Shown here piece by piece: positions 1 to 8,800 of a DNA stretch of 51,671 nt (position 1 is its first letter; every line of letters starts with the position of its first letter). The stretch comes from Hyphomicrobiales bacterium. GTDB taxonomy: Bacteria; Pseudomonadota; Alphaproteobacteria; Rhizobiales; Aestuariivirgaceae. The notes beneath the pieces were generated by a model. The model was not told the origin of the DNA, ran no database searches, and worked only from the letters and a program-made list of their open reading frames with translations. The translations under genes and the position numbers were made by a program. The stretch is from the NCBI GenBank assembly GCA_016792865.1, contig JAEUMJ010000069.1, positions 1 to 51,671 of the forward strand, given 5' to 3'.

Positions 1-113
1 TCCTCGGTGGCGGGTTCCACGATATCGAGCATGGTGGTGGAGGTGCTGGCGCGGAAGGCCCCATCGATAAAGAGCTTTCCGGAAAGACGCTTGAATTCTG
101 TCAACGCGGCCAT
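1..113 (-). CDS. Aldehyde dehydrogenase, N-terminal fragment (runs off the window)
   Basis: Thirty-seven codons of an open frame enter from the left edge. The peptide has the usual N-terminal layout of NAD(P)-dependent aldehyde dehydrogenases: a short lead, LFIDGAF, then DIVEPATEE, which matches the common 'I(D/G)GEF...NPATEE' opening. The ATG at 113-111 is preceded by a GGGGGA ribosome site about eight bases upstream, so the start is well placed. It is divergent from a PuuR-like regulator, a common arrangement for dehydrogenases that oxidise aminoaldehydes from polyamine breakdown. That substrate is inference; the catalytic Cys and Glu lie outside the window. Confidence 0.8.
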   Translation of the reverse strand, partial: MAALTEFKRLSGKLFIDGAFRASTSTTMLDIVEPATE

Positions 114-134
114 GGCATTTCCCCCGTTTTCTTG

Positions 135-154
135 TGTTCAATTTTTTTAGAACA
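135..154. promoter_or_regulatory. Inverted repeat between aldehyde dehydrogenase and XRE regulator genes
   Basis: TGTTC and GAACA arms are separated by a ten-base T-rich spacer, 21 bases upstream of the dehydrogenase start. Read on the minus strand one half is AATTGAACA. From memory, the reported E. coli PuuR site also ends in TGAACA, so this is a candidate operator for the divergent XRE-cupin regulator. No experimental support can be given. Confidence 0.4.
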
Positions 155-265
155 TGGCACAATAGATTTAACACGGCAAGAGTGCGTGACGCGGGCGCAG
201 CGGCGAGGTTGACGATGCGTCGCAGTACCGTAATGAATGCAATGCTTTGACAGGGAGACAGGGGA

Positions 266-943
266 TTGACCGAAGCGACGTCGGCACGGGCACGCAACAA
301 GCCTGATGGGAAGACGAGGCCCGCAAGCAAGGCCAAGCCTGCCAGCAAGACAAGGGCGAAACAGAAAGCGAAATCGCCATCGCGTGATCAGGCCAGCAAC
401 CTTGCCGTGGGGGCGCGTCTTCGGGCGGTGCGCGAAACGGCGGGCCTCACGCAGCGGCAGCTCGCCAAGAAGGCGGGCGTGACCAACGCCACTGTTTCAC
501 TGATCGAGCAGGAAGCGCACGCACCTTCGCTTGCCTCGCTGCACCGCATTCTCTCGGCCATTCCCATTTCGATTGCGGACTTCTTCGCGCTGCCCGTGTC
601 GCAGCAGAATGTCCTGTTCTATCAGGCGGACGACCTCGCCGTGGTGACGCGCGGCGCCGCCGATCTCCGCGTGCTGGGCAGCGAGCGGCGCGACAAGAAA
701 CTGCAGGTGTTCATCGAGCGTTACAAGCCGGGTGCAGGCACCGGGAACGAGCCGCTGGCCCATGACGGCGAGACGGCAGCCGTTGTGGTGAGTGGCATCG
801 TCGAGGTGGAAGTGGATGGCAGGAAGAATGTGATATCGGCAGGTGGCGGCTATCAACTGATCGGGCGGCAGCCCTACCGCCTCACCAACATCGGCAAGAC
901 GATTGCGGTGGTGGTGTGCGCCTGCACACCGGCGATGATCTAG
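266..943 (+). CDS. XRE-family regulator with C-terminal cupin domain (PuuR-like)
   Basis: A 225-residue DNA-binding regulator. Residues about 48-103 form an XRE helix-turn-helix (VGARLRAVRETAGLTQRQLA, then VTNATVSLIEQ). Residues about 145-220 form a small cupin barrel that would sense a ligand. This two-domain layout is typical of PuuR-type regulators of amine and aldehyde catabolism. The first 45 residues are an unusual Lys/Ala/Pro/Ser-rich basic tail resembling histone H1 tails. The start is TTG with CAGGGAGA about seven bases upstream. It is divergent from an aldehyde dehydrogenase gene, its likely target. Its TAG stop overlaps the stop of the convergent LacI gene inside one CTAG. Confidence 0.85.
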   Translation: MTEATSARARNKPDGKTRPASKAKPASKTRAKQKAKSPSRDQASNLAVGARLRAVRETAGLTQRQLAKKAGVTNATVSLIEQEAHAPSLASLHRILSAIPISIADFFALPVSQQNVLFYQADDLAVVTRGAADLRVLGSERRDKKLQVFIERYKPGAGTGNEPLAHDGETAAVVVSGIVEVEVDGRKNVISAGGGYQLIGRQPYRLTNIGKTIAVVVCACTPAMI

Positions 944-1965
944 CCCGGCCCGGCGATGGACATGTCGGGCGTGCTCTGCCGGCAAACCAGCTCGTAGCCG
1001 ATATCGATCACGTCCTGGCCCGTTCCGGCGCCACGGTTGAGCAGGCGAAGCGCCTGTTCCGCTGCAATCTTCCCCATTTCGTATCGATGCGTGGCAATGG
1101 ATGAGAGCGTGGGTGATGCAAAGGCCGCGAACTCCAGGTCATGGAAGCCGAGAATGGCGATGTCATCCGGCACCCTGAGGCCGAGGCGCATGCACTCCTG
1201 CATCGCGCCGAGAGCAAGGTTGTCGTCGATGCAGAACACCGCTTCCGGAAATCCGTCCTGCTTGAATTGCGCCATGACGCGCGCCCCCAGCGCGATGGAG
1301 CTTGACTGTTGCTGGGATTTCATCAGGGACGGCGAAGCGAGCCCCGCATCCTCCATCGCACGCTCGTAACCCCGGCGCCGCTCGGTGGCGCGTTCGTCAC
1401 GATTGCCCATGAGGAAGCCGACTCGCCGGTAACCTGCCTTGATGAGCGAGGAGGTGGCGTCATACCCCGCCCGCACCTGATCCAGCCCGATGTTGATGCC
1501 GATGGGCTCCTGCGCAAGCTGGAAGGTCTCGATCACCGGGATGCGGGATTGTTGCAGCAGGCGTCGCGTAAGGTCCGTGTGATTGACGCCGACGACGATG
1601 ATCGCCTCGACACGCTGGCCCAGGAGCGTGCGGACCGCATTCTCCTCCTCTTCCAGCGAATAGCGGCTGTTCACCACCACGACCTGGAAGCCCACCGGGA
1701 GGAACACCTCGTGCAGCGCCTGAAGGTATTCCGAGAAGATCACGTTGTAGAGCGTGGGAACGATGACCCCGATTGCGTGGCTTCTGGCGGAGGCAAGGCG
1801 GCTGGCCGCGATGTTGGGAACATAGCCGAGTTTTTTGACAGCGTTATCAATACGCAGGCGCAACTCCTCGGACACGATTTGCGGGTTCCGCAACGCCCGC
1901 GAGACCGTGATCGGGCTCACCCGCGCCAGTTTGGCCACATCATCCAACGTGATTTTACGGCTCAA
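940..1965 (-). CDS. LacI-family transcriptional repressor
   Basis: A 341-residue LacI/GalR regulator. The N-terminal helix-turn-helix (ITLDDVAKLARVSPITVSRA) is followed by the hinge region and a sugar-binding periplasmic-protein-like domain from about residue 60 to the end. The frame stays open to an ATG at 2043, but that extension has no family resemblance. A TTG at 1965 gives the normal N-terminus and has GGGGA about ten bases upstream. It is divergent from a CUT2 sugar ABC operon, so it most likely represses that operon when its sugar is absent. A palindrome at 2045-2058 in the shared intergenic region is the probable operator. The effector sugar cannot be read from sequence. Confidence 0.88.
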   Translation of the reverse strand: MSRKITLDDVAKLARVSPITVSRALRNPQIVSEELRLRIDNAVKKLGYVPNIAASRLASARSHAIGVIVPTLYNVIFSEYLQALHEVFLPVGFQVVVVNSRYSLEEEENAVRTLLGQRVEAIIVVGVNHTDLTRRLLQQSRIPVIETFQLAQEPIGINIGLDQVRAGYDATSSLIKAGYRRVGFLMGNRDERATERRRGYERAMEDAGLASPSLMKSQQQSSSIALGARVMAQFKQDGFPEAVFCIDDNLALGAMQECMRLGLRVPDDIAILGFHDLEFAAFASPTLSSIATHRYEMGKIAAEQALRLLNRGAGTGQDVIDIGYELVCRQSTPDMSIAGPG

Positions 1966-2043
1966 AATCGATGTATCCCCAGTTGCTATGCAGTCCTTAG
2001 CCGGAGCCAAAGGGCTTTGGCTAGGGCCTCGGAAGCCGCACAA

Positions 2044-2058
2044 TTGACAGCGCTATCA
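2044..2058 (+). promoter_or_regulatory. -35 element overlapping a LacI-type operator
   Basis: TGACAGCGCTATCA at 2045-2058 is a 14-base palindrome with one mismatched pair and a central CG, the usual form of LacI-family operators (TGA...TCA). It overlaps a perfect -35 hexamer TTGACA at 2044-2049, about 95 bases upstream of the ABC operon. The -10 box is not clear: the sequence 15-17 bases downstream (ATAAGGTT) matches poorly. A second small inverted repeat, TATCA-N4-TGATA, shares its left arm. Repression by steric block of RNA polymerase fits this geometry. Confidence 0.6.
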
Positions 2059-2153
2059 TATCTGATAAGGTTTTGCCATGGCAGAGGGAGAAACCTTCCT
2101 CCTTGCCCAAGAAGCAAAACGACACAGCAATTCCTTTCAGGGAGGAACCCAAA

Positions 2154-3290
2154 ATGACCATCAGGAAAAATCTGTCCCGTGTTCTGGGCCTGGCCGCCAC
2201 GACAGCCTTTGTGACTGCCTTTGCCGGGGCAGCACTGGCCGCCGAAACCGTGAGCGGTCCCGCAACCGACCCCACCTGCATGGTGCCGTGGTCAGCCGAC
2301 ACGAAGTTCTACCAGTTCCCGAAGAAGGAGGGCCCCTATCGCATCGCCCTTGCCAACGGCTACATCGCCAATACCTGGCGCATCCAGATGATCCAGACGG
2401 CAAAGGCCTATGCGGCACAAGCCGACGTGGCCGCCAAGCTGAAGGAGTTCAAGGTGGTCTCCACCGGCGAAGATGTGCCGGCCCAGATTTCGGCCATCAA
2501 CAACTTCATCGATGCGGGCTATGACGCCATCGTGGTGAACGCGCAGAACCCCACGGCCTTCGGCCCGGTGATCAAGCGTGCCAAGGAAGCGGGCGTCGTG
2601 CTGGTGGCCTTCGACAACATCCTCGACACGCAGGATGCCATCAACGTGAACGTGGACCAGAAGGGCCTCGGCGTGTTGTGGGCGAACTGGCTGATCAAGC
2701 ACCTGCCGAATGGCGGCAAGATCCTGGAAGTGCGCGGTGTTGCAGGCACATCGGTTGATACCGACCGCCACAACGGCATCCATGAGACCTTCGACGCCTC
2801 AGGCAAGACCTGGAACGTGACGGAAGTCGTGGGCAAGTGGGATGACGGCGTGGCCCAGAAGGTGACCGCCGACGCCATTGCCACCAATGGTCCCTTCGAC
2901 GGCATCACCGCGCAAGGCGGCGACACCGGCGTGGTGCAGGCCATGATGGACGCCAAGCATCCCTTCGTGCCCTTTGGCGGCGAAACGGAAAACGGCTTCC
3001 GCAAGTTCTGCGCCAAGTATGCGGGTGAAGGATTGAAGTGTTCCTCCGCCGGCACCGGCCCAGCCCAGGTTGCGGTTGCCATCAAGGTGGCGATTGCAGC
3101 CCTTGAAGGACAGGTTGTTCCGCAATCCGTGAAACTCCCCACGGCCATCGTGGAAGACCCGAACTTCAAGGAGGGCGAGGATTACTACCCCGACCAGTCC
3201 GACAACTTCTTCGTGGGTAATTCCTTCCCCACTTGCGGAATCAACTTCACGGCCCAGGAAATCATGGGCCAGTCGAAGGAAAACCAGTAA
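2154..3290 (+). CDS. CUT2-type ABC transporter, sugar-binding protein (system A)
   Basis: A 378-residue periplasmic binding protein of the RbsB/XylF-like type. Residues 1-30 are a Sec signal peptide ending AGAALAA. The mature part has the two-lobe fold signatures: PYRIALANGYIANTWRIQM near the start, ISAINNFIDAGYDAIVVNAQ, GVVLVAFDN and a C-terminal lobe. Several cysteines (TCMVPW, FCAKYAG, LKCSSAG, PTCGINF) could form disulfides. The ATG at 2154 has GGAGGA seven bases upstream; a longer frame from 2073 is not used because it lacks this. It is the first gene of the operon, under the putative LacI operator. The ligand is unknown; a pentose or similar is likely for this class. Confidence 0.88.
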   Translation: MTIRKNLSRVLGLAATTAFVTAFAGAALAAETVSGPATDPTCMVPWSADTKFYQFPKKEGPYRIALANGYIANTWRIQMIQTAKAYAAQADVAAKLKEFKVVSTGEDVPAQISAINNFIDAGYDAIVVNAQNPTAFGPVIKRAKEAGVVLVAFDNILDTQDAINVNVDQKGLGVLWANWLIKHLPNGGKILEVRGVAGTSVDTDRHNGIHETFDASGKTWNVTEVVGKWDDGVAQKVTADAIATNGPFDGITAQGGDTGVVQAMMDAKHPFVPFGGETENGFRKFCAKYAGEGLKCSSAGTGPAQVAVAIKVAIAALEGQVVPQSVKLPTAIVEDPNFKEGEDYYPDQSDNFFVGNSFPTCGINFTAQEIMGQSKENQ

Positions 3291-3308
3291 CTCCGCATTT
3301 CATCCGGC

Positions 3309-3343
3309 GTACCGCGGGCAATCCTGCCTGCGGTACGTTTTTT
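3309..3343 (+). terminator. Intra-operon terminator/attenuator after binding-protein gene
   Basis: A 12-pair stem (GTACCGCGGGCA / TGCCTGCGGTAC, with one G-T pair) and a four-base loop end at 3336, followed by GTTTTTTG. It sits 19 bases after the binding-protein stop and before the ATPase start. Partial termination here would make more binding protein than membrane complex, the usual stoichiometry of ABC importers. Confidence 0.8.
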
Positions 3344-3373
3344 GACGAGAGCTCCATGACCGGGACTGGCAGC

Positions 3374-4897
3374 ATGGCCGAAATCGCGCCCATCCTCACC
3401 ATGAAGGGCATCACCAAGCGTTATGGCGGTGTCGTGGCGTTGCGGGATGCCGACCTTGAAATCATGCCGGGCCGCATCCACGCCGTGCTGGGTGAAAACG
3501 GTGCAGGAAAATCCACCCTCATCAAGATCATGTCCGGCGCCGTCGCACCCGACGAAGGCCAGATGACACTGGCGGGAAGCAACGTCAGCTTCACCTCGCC
3601 TGCGGCGGCAAATGCTGCGGGAATCGTCTGCGTCTTTCAGGAACTGTCGCTGATCCCCGATCTTTCCGTCGCCGACAACATCGTGATCAGCGGACCGCCC
3701 ACGCGCGGCGGCATGATCGACCGCAAGGCCCAGCGGAAGATTGCCGAGCAGGCCCTTGCCGATGCCGGGGCCACCGACGTTCACCCCTCCGCCCTGGTGA
3801 AAGACCTGCCCCTGTCGCGGCGCCAGATGGTCGAGATCGCGAAAGCCCTCGCCCGCAAGCCGCGCGTGCTCATTCTCGATGAGGCAACTTCCGCCCTGAC
3901 GGCTGCCGACGTGCAGCAGGTCTTCTCGGTGATCAAGCGCCTGCGCCAGGAAGGCACGGCCATCATCTACATTTCTCACCGCATGCACGAGATTGCGGAA
4001 CTCGCCGACGATTGCACCGTGTTCCGCAATGGCCGCAAGATTGCAACCTACAAGGCCGGCAGCAAGACCGACAATGAAGTGGTCGAGCTGATGATCGGGC
4101 GCGAGTACAAGAATGTGTTTCCGCCCAAGGGAACCGGCCCGCACGAGGGCCAGGCTGCGATAGCCTGCAAGGGGCTGTCATGGGCGGGTCGCCTCAACGA
4201 CATTTCGCTGGCGATCCATCCGGGTGAGGTGATCGGGCTTGGCGGCCTCGATGGACAGGGGCAACGGGAATTGTTGCTGGCCCTGTTCGGGGTATTGCGC
4301 GGTGTCTCCGGCGAGATCACCATCAATGGCAGGCCATCGGCGGCCAGTGATCCTTCGGAAGCAAGGCTGCCGGGCTTCGGCATGGCGCTGATCCCGGAAG
4401 ACCGCAAGACCGAGGGCCTGATGCTGCCCATGAGCATTGCCGACAACCTCTGCTTTGCGGCCCTCGATCGCATCTCGTCGCGCGGAATCATTGACCGCAA
4501 GGTGGCGGAGGCAAGGATCGGGGAGATGATCGAGCTTCTGCAGATCAAGGTGGCGAGTGCCGACCTGCCGGTCTCTTCCCTTTCCGGCGGCAACCAGCAG
4601 AAAGTGGTGATTGCCAAGTGGCTGATGAATTCGCCGCGCATTGTCCTGCTGAACGACCCGACACGCGGCATCGATGTCGGGACCAAGCAGGAAATCTATC
4701 TGCTCCTGCGCAAGCTTGCCGCATCCGGCGTTGCCATTCTCTTCTACTCCACCGACTATGACGAGCTGATCGGCTGCTGCGACCGCGTGCTGGTGATGTA
4801 TGGCGGCGCCATCGTGCGCGAACTGGCGGGCGACGCCATCACCGAACATGCGCTGGTTTCCAGCGCCCTCAACATTGGCGAGGCGGCACACACATGA
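3374..4897 (+). CDS. CUT2-type ABC transporter, double ATP-binding subunit (system A)
   Basis: A 507-residue RbsA/XylG-like ATPase with two tandem nucleotide-binding domains. Domain 1 has Walker A GENGAGKST (about residues 40-48), a degenerate signature LSRRQ and Walker B LILDEATSAL. Domain 2 has the typical degenerate P-loop region GGLDGQGQRE, signature LSGGNQQK and a Walker B reading VLLNDPTRGID, where the usual Asp-Glu is Asn-Asp. Reduced activity in one site is common in this family. An ATG at 3356 (GACGAGAG upstream) would add six residues and cannot be excluded. The stop overlaps the next start as ATGA, showing translational coupling with the permease. Confidence 0.87.
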   Translation: MAEIAPILTMKGITKRYGGVVALRDADLEIMPGRIHAVLGENGAGKSTLIKIMSGAVAPDEGQMTLAGSNVSFTSPAAANAAGIVCVFQELSLIPDLSVADNIVISGPPTRGGMIDRKAQRKIAEQALADAGATDVHPSALVKDLPLSRRQMVEIAKALARKPRVLILDEATSALTAADVQQVFSVIKRLRQEGTAIIYISHRMHEIAELADDCTVFRNGRKIATYKAGSKTDNEVVELMIGREYKNVFPPKGTGPHEGQAAIACKGLSWAGRLNDISLAIHPGEVIGLGGLDGQGQRELLLALFGVLRGVSGEITINGRPSAASDPSEARLPGFGMALIPEDRKTEGLMLPMSIADNLCFAALDRISSRGIIDRKVAEARIGEMIELLQIKVASADLPVSSLSGGNQQKVVIAKWLMNSPRIVLLNDPTRGIDVGTKQEIYLLLRKLAASGVAILFYSTDYDELIGCCDRVLVMYGGAIVRELAGDAITEHALVSSALNIGEAAHT

Positions 4898-5871
4898 ATG
4901 AATGGCGTTACTGGCTGGCCGAGAACAAGAACACGCTGATTGCCGTGGCCCTGTTCGTCTTCATGTTCGCGATCTATGCCTCGAACCACCCGGCGGGCTT
5001 CACGCCGAACGTGGTGCAGACGGCAGCGAACAAGGCGACACTCCTGGCCTTCGTGGCCATGGCACAATCTCTCGTCATCATCACGGCAGGAATCGACCTT
5101 TCCGTCGGCATGATCCTTGTGCTGGCCAACTGCCTTGCCTCCTGGATCGTGGTGGGCACGGCCATCGAGACGACATTCGGCATCATTGCCGTGCTGGCAA
5201 GCGGAGCATTCTGTGGGGCAGTAAACGGACTGATCGTGATCTTCGGGCGCCTCCAGCCCATCGTCACGACGATTGCAACGGGGGCGATGTTCTACGGGTT
5301 GGCGCTGTTCCTGCGGCCCTTCCCCGGAGGATCGGTGAACGAGACCGTGGCCGACTTCATGACCAGCAAGGCGCTCGGCTTCTTTCCCATGAGCTTCGTG
5401 GCCCTGGCCGCCGTGGTGCTGATGGTGTGGGTGCCTTACAGCCGCTCGGTGATCGGCCGTGCCGCCTATGCTGCGGGGTCGTCGGAACACGCGGCCTACA
5501 TGTCGGGCATGCCGGTGAAGATGGCAAAATTCACGGCCTATGTGCTGTCCGGCCTGCTGTCGGCCATCGGCGGACTTTACCTGACATTCTTCTCCTACAC
5601 CGGCGAGGCGGCCTATGCGAGCGGCAACACCTACACGCTGTTCTCGATTGCCGCCGTCGTGCTGGGCGGCGTTTCACTGATGGGCGGGCGAGGCAGCGCT
5701 GTCGGCGCCATTTTCGGCGCGCTCGCCTTCCGCACCATCGGCGACCTTCTCTTTGTCTTTGATTTCGACCCGCTCTGGCAGCCATTGTTCCAGGGCGTCG
5801 TGCTGCTCCTCGCCGTGAGCATCAGCGCCTTCGGACTGTTCCGGGTCCGCAACAAGCTGGAGTGGTTCTGA
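4894..5871 (+). CDS. CUT2-type ABC transporter, permease 1 (system A)
   Basis: A 325-residue inner-membrane permease of the RbsC family with about ten hydrophobic segments, starting VALFVFMFAIYA. It carries the family signature ITAGIDLSVGMILVLAN near residue 65 and the C-terminal GGVSLMGGRGSAVGAIFGAL loop that contacts the ATPase. The ATG lies inside the ATPase stop (ATGA), and its own stop overlaps the start of a second permease. Most ribose-type systems use one permease as a homodimer. Two different permeases here suggest a heterodimeric channel, as seen in some autoinducer-2 and rhamnose importers. Substrate unknown. Confidence 0.86.
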   Translation: MNEWRYWLAENKNTLIAVALFVFMFAIYASNHPAGFTPNVVQTAANKATLLAFVAMAQSLVIITAGIDLSVGMILVLANCLASWIVVGTAIETTFGIIAVLASGAFCGAVNGLIVIFGRLQPIVTTIATGAMFYGLALFLRPFPGGSVNETVADFMTSKALGFFPMSFVALAAVVLMVWVPYSRSVIGRAAYAAGSSEHAAYMSGMPVKMAKFTAYVLSGLLSAIGGLYLTFFSYTGEAAYASGNTYTLFSIAAVVLGGVSLMGGRGSAVGAIFGALAFRTIGDLLFVFDFDPLWQPLFQGVVLLLAVSISAFGLFRVRNKLEWF

Positions 5872-6851
5872 TGACCAGCGATACACCCGTGCTCGAACGC
5901 ATGATGCCCCGCCCCTTGCGCCGTTTTGATCCGGCGGTGGTGATCGCCTTCTGCTGCATCATCCTGCTGCTGCTGGTGGGCGCGCTCTATTCATCGAGTT
6001 TCCTGTCGCCAACCTACCTGTTGCAGCAATTGAAGGTGGCTTCGTTCCTGGGGGTGATCGCCACCGGCATGATGCTGGTGATCCTCCTCGGCCAGATCGA
6101 CCTGTCCGTTCCCTGGGTGGTGACCACGGGTGCGATGATGGCCTGTGCCGCCGCAAGCTTCGGCCCGATGGGATCGGCCCTTGCCATTCCCTTCGGCATT
6201 CTCTGCGGCGCATTGATCGGACTCGCCAATGGCTTTGCCACCGCATACCTGCGCATACCCTCCATGATCATCACCCTTGCCACCAATGCCGTGGCCCAGG
6301 GACTCATGGTGGTCTACACGGGCGGCTTCTCGCCACAGGATTCCGCCACGCCGGCAATGCGCTGGCTTGCGACAGGTGAACTCATCCCCGCCGTGCCGAA
6401 CGGCGTGCTCGTCTGGATCGTGGTGGGCACGGGTGCCGTGTTCCTTTTCAACCGCACCACCTTCGGCAGGAGCGTCTATGGCATCGGCAACCGGGAACGG
6501 GCGGCCTTCCTCTCCGGCATCAACACGCGGCGGATCGTGATGCTCTCCTTCGTCATCTCCGGGGCGCTCAGCGCCTTCGGCGGGGTGCTGCTGGCAGGTT
6601 ATGCCTCGAAGGCGGCGCAGTCCATGGGTGACGCCTATCTCCTGCCCGCAATTGCCGCCGTGGTGCTGGGTGGAACCCATGTGCTGGGCGGACGGGGCTC
6701 CTACGGCGGCACGGTGGCGGGTGTCATCCTCATCACGCTGCTGCAATCCATTCTCTCTGTCATGCAGATCGAGGAAGCCGGGCGGCAGTTGATCTTTGGC
6801 GCGGTGATCATCATCATGCTGCTGATGTACGGACGACAGAAGGCAGCCTGA
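5871..6851 (+). CDS. CUT2-type ABC transporter, permease 2 (system A)
   Basis: A 326-residue RbsC-type permease, paralogous to the gene before it. It has about ten transmembrane segments, the signature ILLGQIDLSVPWVVTTGAMM and the C-terminal VLGGTHVLGGRGSYGGT loop. The start overlaps the previous stop by one base (TGATG), with GGAG nine bases upstream. A GTG nine bases earlier is possible but less likely. It is expected to pair with permease 1 in a heterodimeric channel. The following DMT gene begins only eight bases after the stop, so it is probably cotranscribed. Confidence 0.86.
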   Translation: MTSDTPVLERMMPRPLRRFDPAVVIAFCCIILLLLVGALYSSSFLSPTYLLQQLKVASFLGVIATGMMLVILLGQIDLSVPWVVTTGAMMACAAASFGPMGSALAIPFGILCGALIGLANGFATAYLRIPSMIITLATNAVAQGLMVVYTGGFSPQDSATPAMRWLATGELIPAVPNGVLVWIVVGTGAVFLFNRTTFGRSVYGIGNRERAAFLSGINTRRIVMLSFVISGALSAFGGVLLAGYASKAAQSMGDAYLLPAIAAVVLGGTHVLGGRGSYGGTVAGVILITLLQSILSVMQIEEAGRQLIFGAVIIIMLLMYGRQKAA

Positions 6852-6859
6852 ACCACGCC

Positions 6860-7732
6860 ATGCCCCGGCAAGCCGCGAATCTCCTCGCTCTCTTTGCGGC
6901 CTTTCTCTGGGGCCTTTCCTTCTACTTCCAGAAGGAAGCGATGGCGCATGTCGGCCCGCTTCTTTTCACCGGCTTGCGCGGGTTGATTGCGGCAGTGGCG
7001 CTTCTGCCTTTCGTGCTGCGTGAATACCGCAACAGCAGTGACAGCATCGGCCCCGTGCTCCGCTATGGCCTCGCAGGCGGAGCGATCTTTCTCGTGGCGG
7101 GCGGATTGCAGCAAGCCGGAATGATCACCGCCACCCTCACCAACACCGCATTCCTCACGGCACTTTATGTCGTGGTGACCCCCTTCCTGCTCTGGCTCCT
7201 TCGCGGCGAACAGCCCGGCATCGTCGTCTGGACATCGGCGGCAATCGCATTCGTCGGCATCTGGCTCCTGGGCGGGGGAACGCTCGGAACCTTTTCGGCC
7301 GGCGACATGCTGATCGCGTCCTCCAGCCTGTTCTGGTCATTGTTCATGGTGGTGACGAGTGCGTCCGGCAAGCTTGCGAAACCGCTTCAGTACACCTTCG
7401 TGCAGTTTGTGACGGTTGCGGTGCTTGCCCTTCCGCTTGCGGCGGTGTTTGAAACCGTGAACGCCGACGCCATCAAGGCCGCTGCCCCTTCGCTGCTTTT
7501 CGTGGGCGCGATTGCAAGTGCCCTCACCTATGCCCTGATGGCGAATGTGGTCCGCTACATCGAAGCCTCCCGCGCCGCCATCCTGCTGTCTGCCGAAGTG
7601 CTCTTTGCCGCAGCACTGGCTTACCTGCTGCTGGACGAGCGCCTCGGTGTGCTCAACTGGCTGGGAGCGGCCCTGATGTTCGCGGCCGTGCTGCTTGTGC
7701 AACTGGTGAAGCCGAAGAAGAAGGCGAGCTAG
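6860..7732 (+). CDS. EamA/DMT-family transporter
   Basis: A 290-residue membrane protein with ten predicted helices in two EamA repeats (about residues 5-140 and 150-285). It opens LLALFAAFLWGLSFYFQKEA and ends with a short basic tail (KPKKKAS). Members export metabolites, amino acids or drugs, and the direction and substrate cannot be predicted. It lies eight bases after the second permease of system A, so it may be the last gene of that operon. Export of a by-product of the imported compound is one possibility. Its TAG stop shares CTAG with the stop of the convergent permease gene. Confidence 0.83.
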   Translation: MPRQAANLLALFAAFLWGLSFYFQKEAMAHVGPLLFTGLRGLIAAVALLPFVLREYRNSSDSIGPVLRYGLAGGAIFLVAGGLQQAGMITATLTNTAFLTALYVVVTPFLLWLLRGEQPGIVVWTSAAIAFVGIWLLGGGTLGTFSAGDMLIASSSLFWSLFMVVTSASGKLAKPLQYTFVQFVTVAVLALPLAAVFETVNADAIKAAAPSLLFVGAIASALTYALMANVVRYIEASRAAILLSAEVLFAAALAYLLLDERLGVLNWLGAALMFAAVLLVQLVKPKKKAS

Positions 7733-8784
7733 GCCCTCTCCCTGAACTTTTCCACGTAGACGTTGATCACAAGTGCCGCCAGCAGGATGAGGCCACGGAT
7801 CAGGATTTTCTGGAAGCTGTCCATCTGGATATGGTCGAGACCATTGTTGACGACGCCCAGCACCAGAAGCCCGATGATGGTATTGCCGATGCCGCCCTTG
7901 CCGCCAAAGAGGCTGGTGCCCCCCACCACCACGGCCGCAATCGCATCAAGCAGATAGGTATCGAACTGGTTCTGTTGCGCCGAACCGAAGTAGGCGACGC
8001 CCAGCATGCCGGCAATGCCGGAACAGAGGGCCGAGATCACCATGACGGCCGCAATGATGAGCTTGACGTTGACGCCGGAATACTCCGCCGCCTCGCGGTT
8101 TCCGCCCACCATGTACACGTAGCGCCCGAAACGCGTGTAGGTGAGGACGAAATGCCCGACGATGAAGAAGATGAGGCAGACGATGATCGTCCAGCCCACC
8201 GGAATGAACAGCGCCTTGCCCGCCGCATCGACACCGAGCGGGATCTGGAATGCTGTCTTCGAGCCGAGCGTGGTGATGAGATCGGGATATTGATAGGCGA
8301 TCTGGCCGCGCACGAGAAGCGCCGACACGCCATTGGCGATCTGCATGATGGCCAACGTCATGATGAATGATGGAATCCCGATCTTGGTCATTCCGAACGC
8401 GGTCACAAGGCCGAATGCCAATGCCGAGAGCAGCGTGAGGATGATGGCGATCCAGCCATTGAGCGGGATGTTGTTGATGTTCACATAGTCGGGCTGGATG
8501 GTGAAATAGGCCACGGTGATGCCGACCGCATTCGCCACGGCTGCAACGGAAAGGTCGATTTCCGCCGTGAGGATGACGAAGGTCAGGCCCACCGCGATGA
8601 TCCCGGTGATCGACATCTGCCGGATGATGTTCACCGCGTTGTCCATTGTCGCAAAGGTCGTGGTGGTGGAGGAGAAGAAGATCACCAGCGCCACCAGCGT
8701 GAGAAGCGGCGCGATGGTGCGCAGCTTGTCCGCGAAAAATCCCTTCGGGTTGAAACTTCTGTCTGCAATGGGTGCGCTGCTCAC
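7729..8784 (-). CDS. CUT2-type ABC transporter, permease (system B)
   Basis: A 351-residue RbsC-like permease with about ten transmembrane segments. It has the family signature ILTAEIDLSVAAVANAVG near residue 75 and the ATPase-contact loop VVGGTSLFGGKGGIGNT near the C-terminus. It is the last gene of a minus-strand operon (binding protein, ATPase, permease). The start is GTG with AAAGGCGAC upstream, 16 bases after the ATPase stop. It is longer than the system A permeases by an N-terminal cytoplasmic lead. A single permease is present, so a homodimeric channel is expected. The ligand may be methylthioribose or a related pentose, judged only by the nearby mtnK. Confidence 0.86.
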   Translation of the reverse strand: MSSAPIADRSFNPKGFFADKLRTIAPLLTLVALVIFFSSTTTTFATMDNAVNIIRQMSITGIIAVGLTFVILTAEIDLSVAAVANAVGITVAYFTIQPDYVNINNIPLNGWIAIILTLLSALAFGLVTAFGMTKIGIPSFIMTLAIMQIANGVSALLVRGQIAYQYPDLITTLGSKTAFQIPLGVDAAGKALFIPVGWTIIVCLIFFIVGHFVLTYTRFGRYVYMVGGNREAAEYSGVNVKLIIAAVMVISALCSGIAGMLGVAYFGSAQQNQFDTYLLDAIAAVVVGGTSLFGGKGGIGNTIIGLLVLGVVNNGLDHIQMDSFQKILIRGLILLAALVINVYVEKFRERA

Positions 8785-8800
8785 GTCGATGTCGCCTTTC

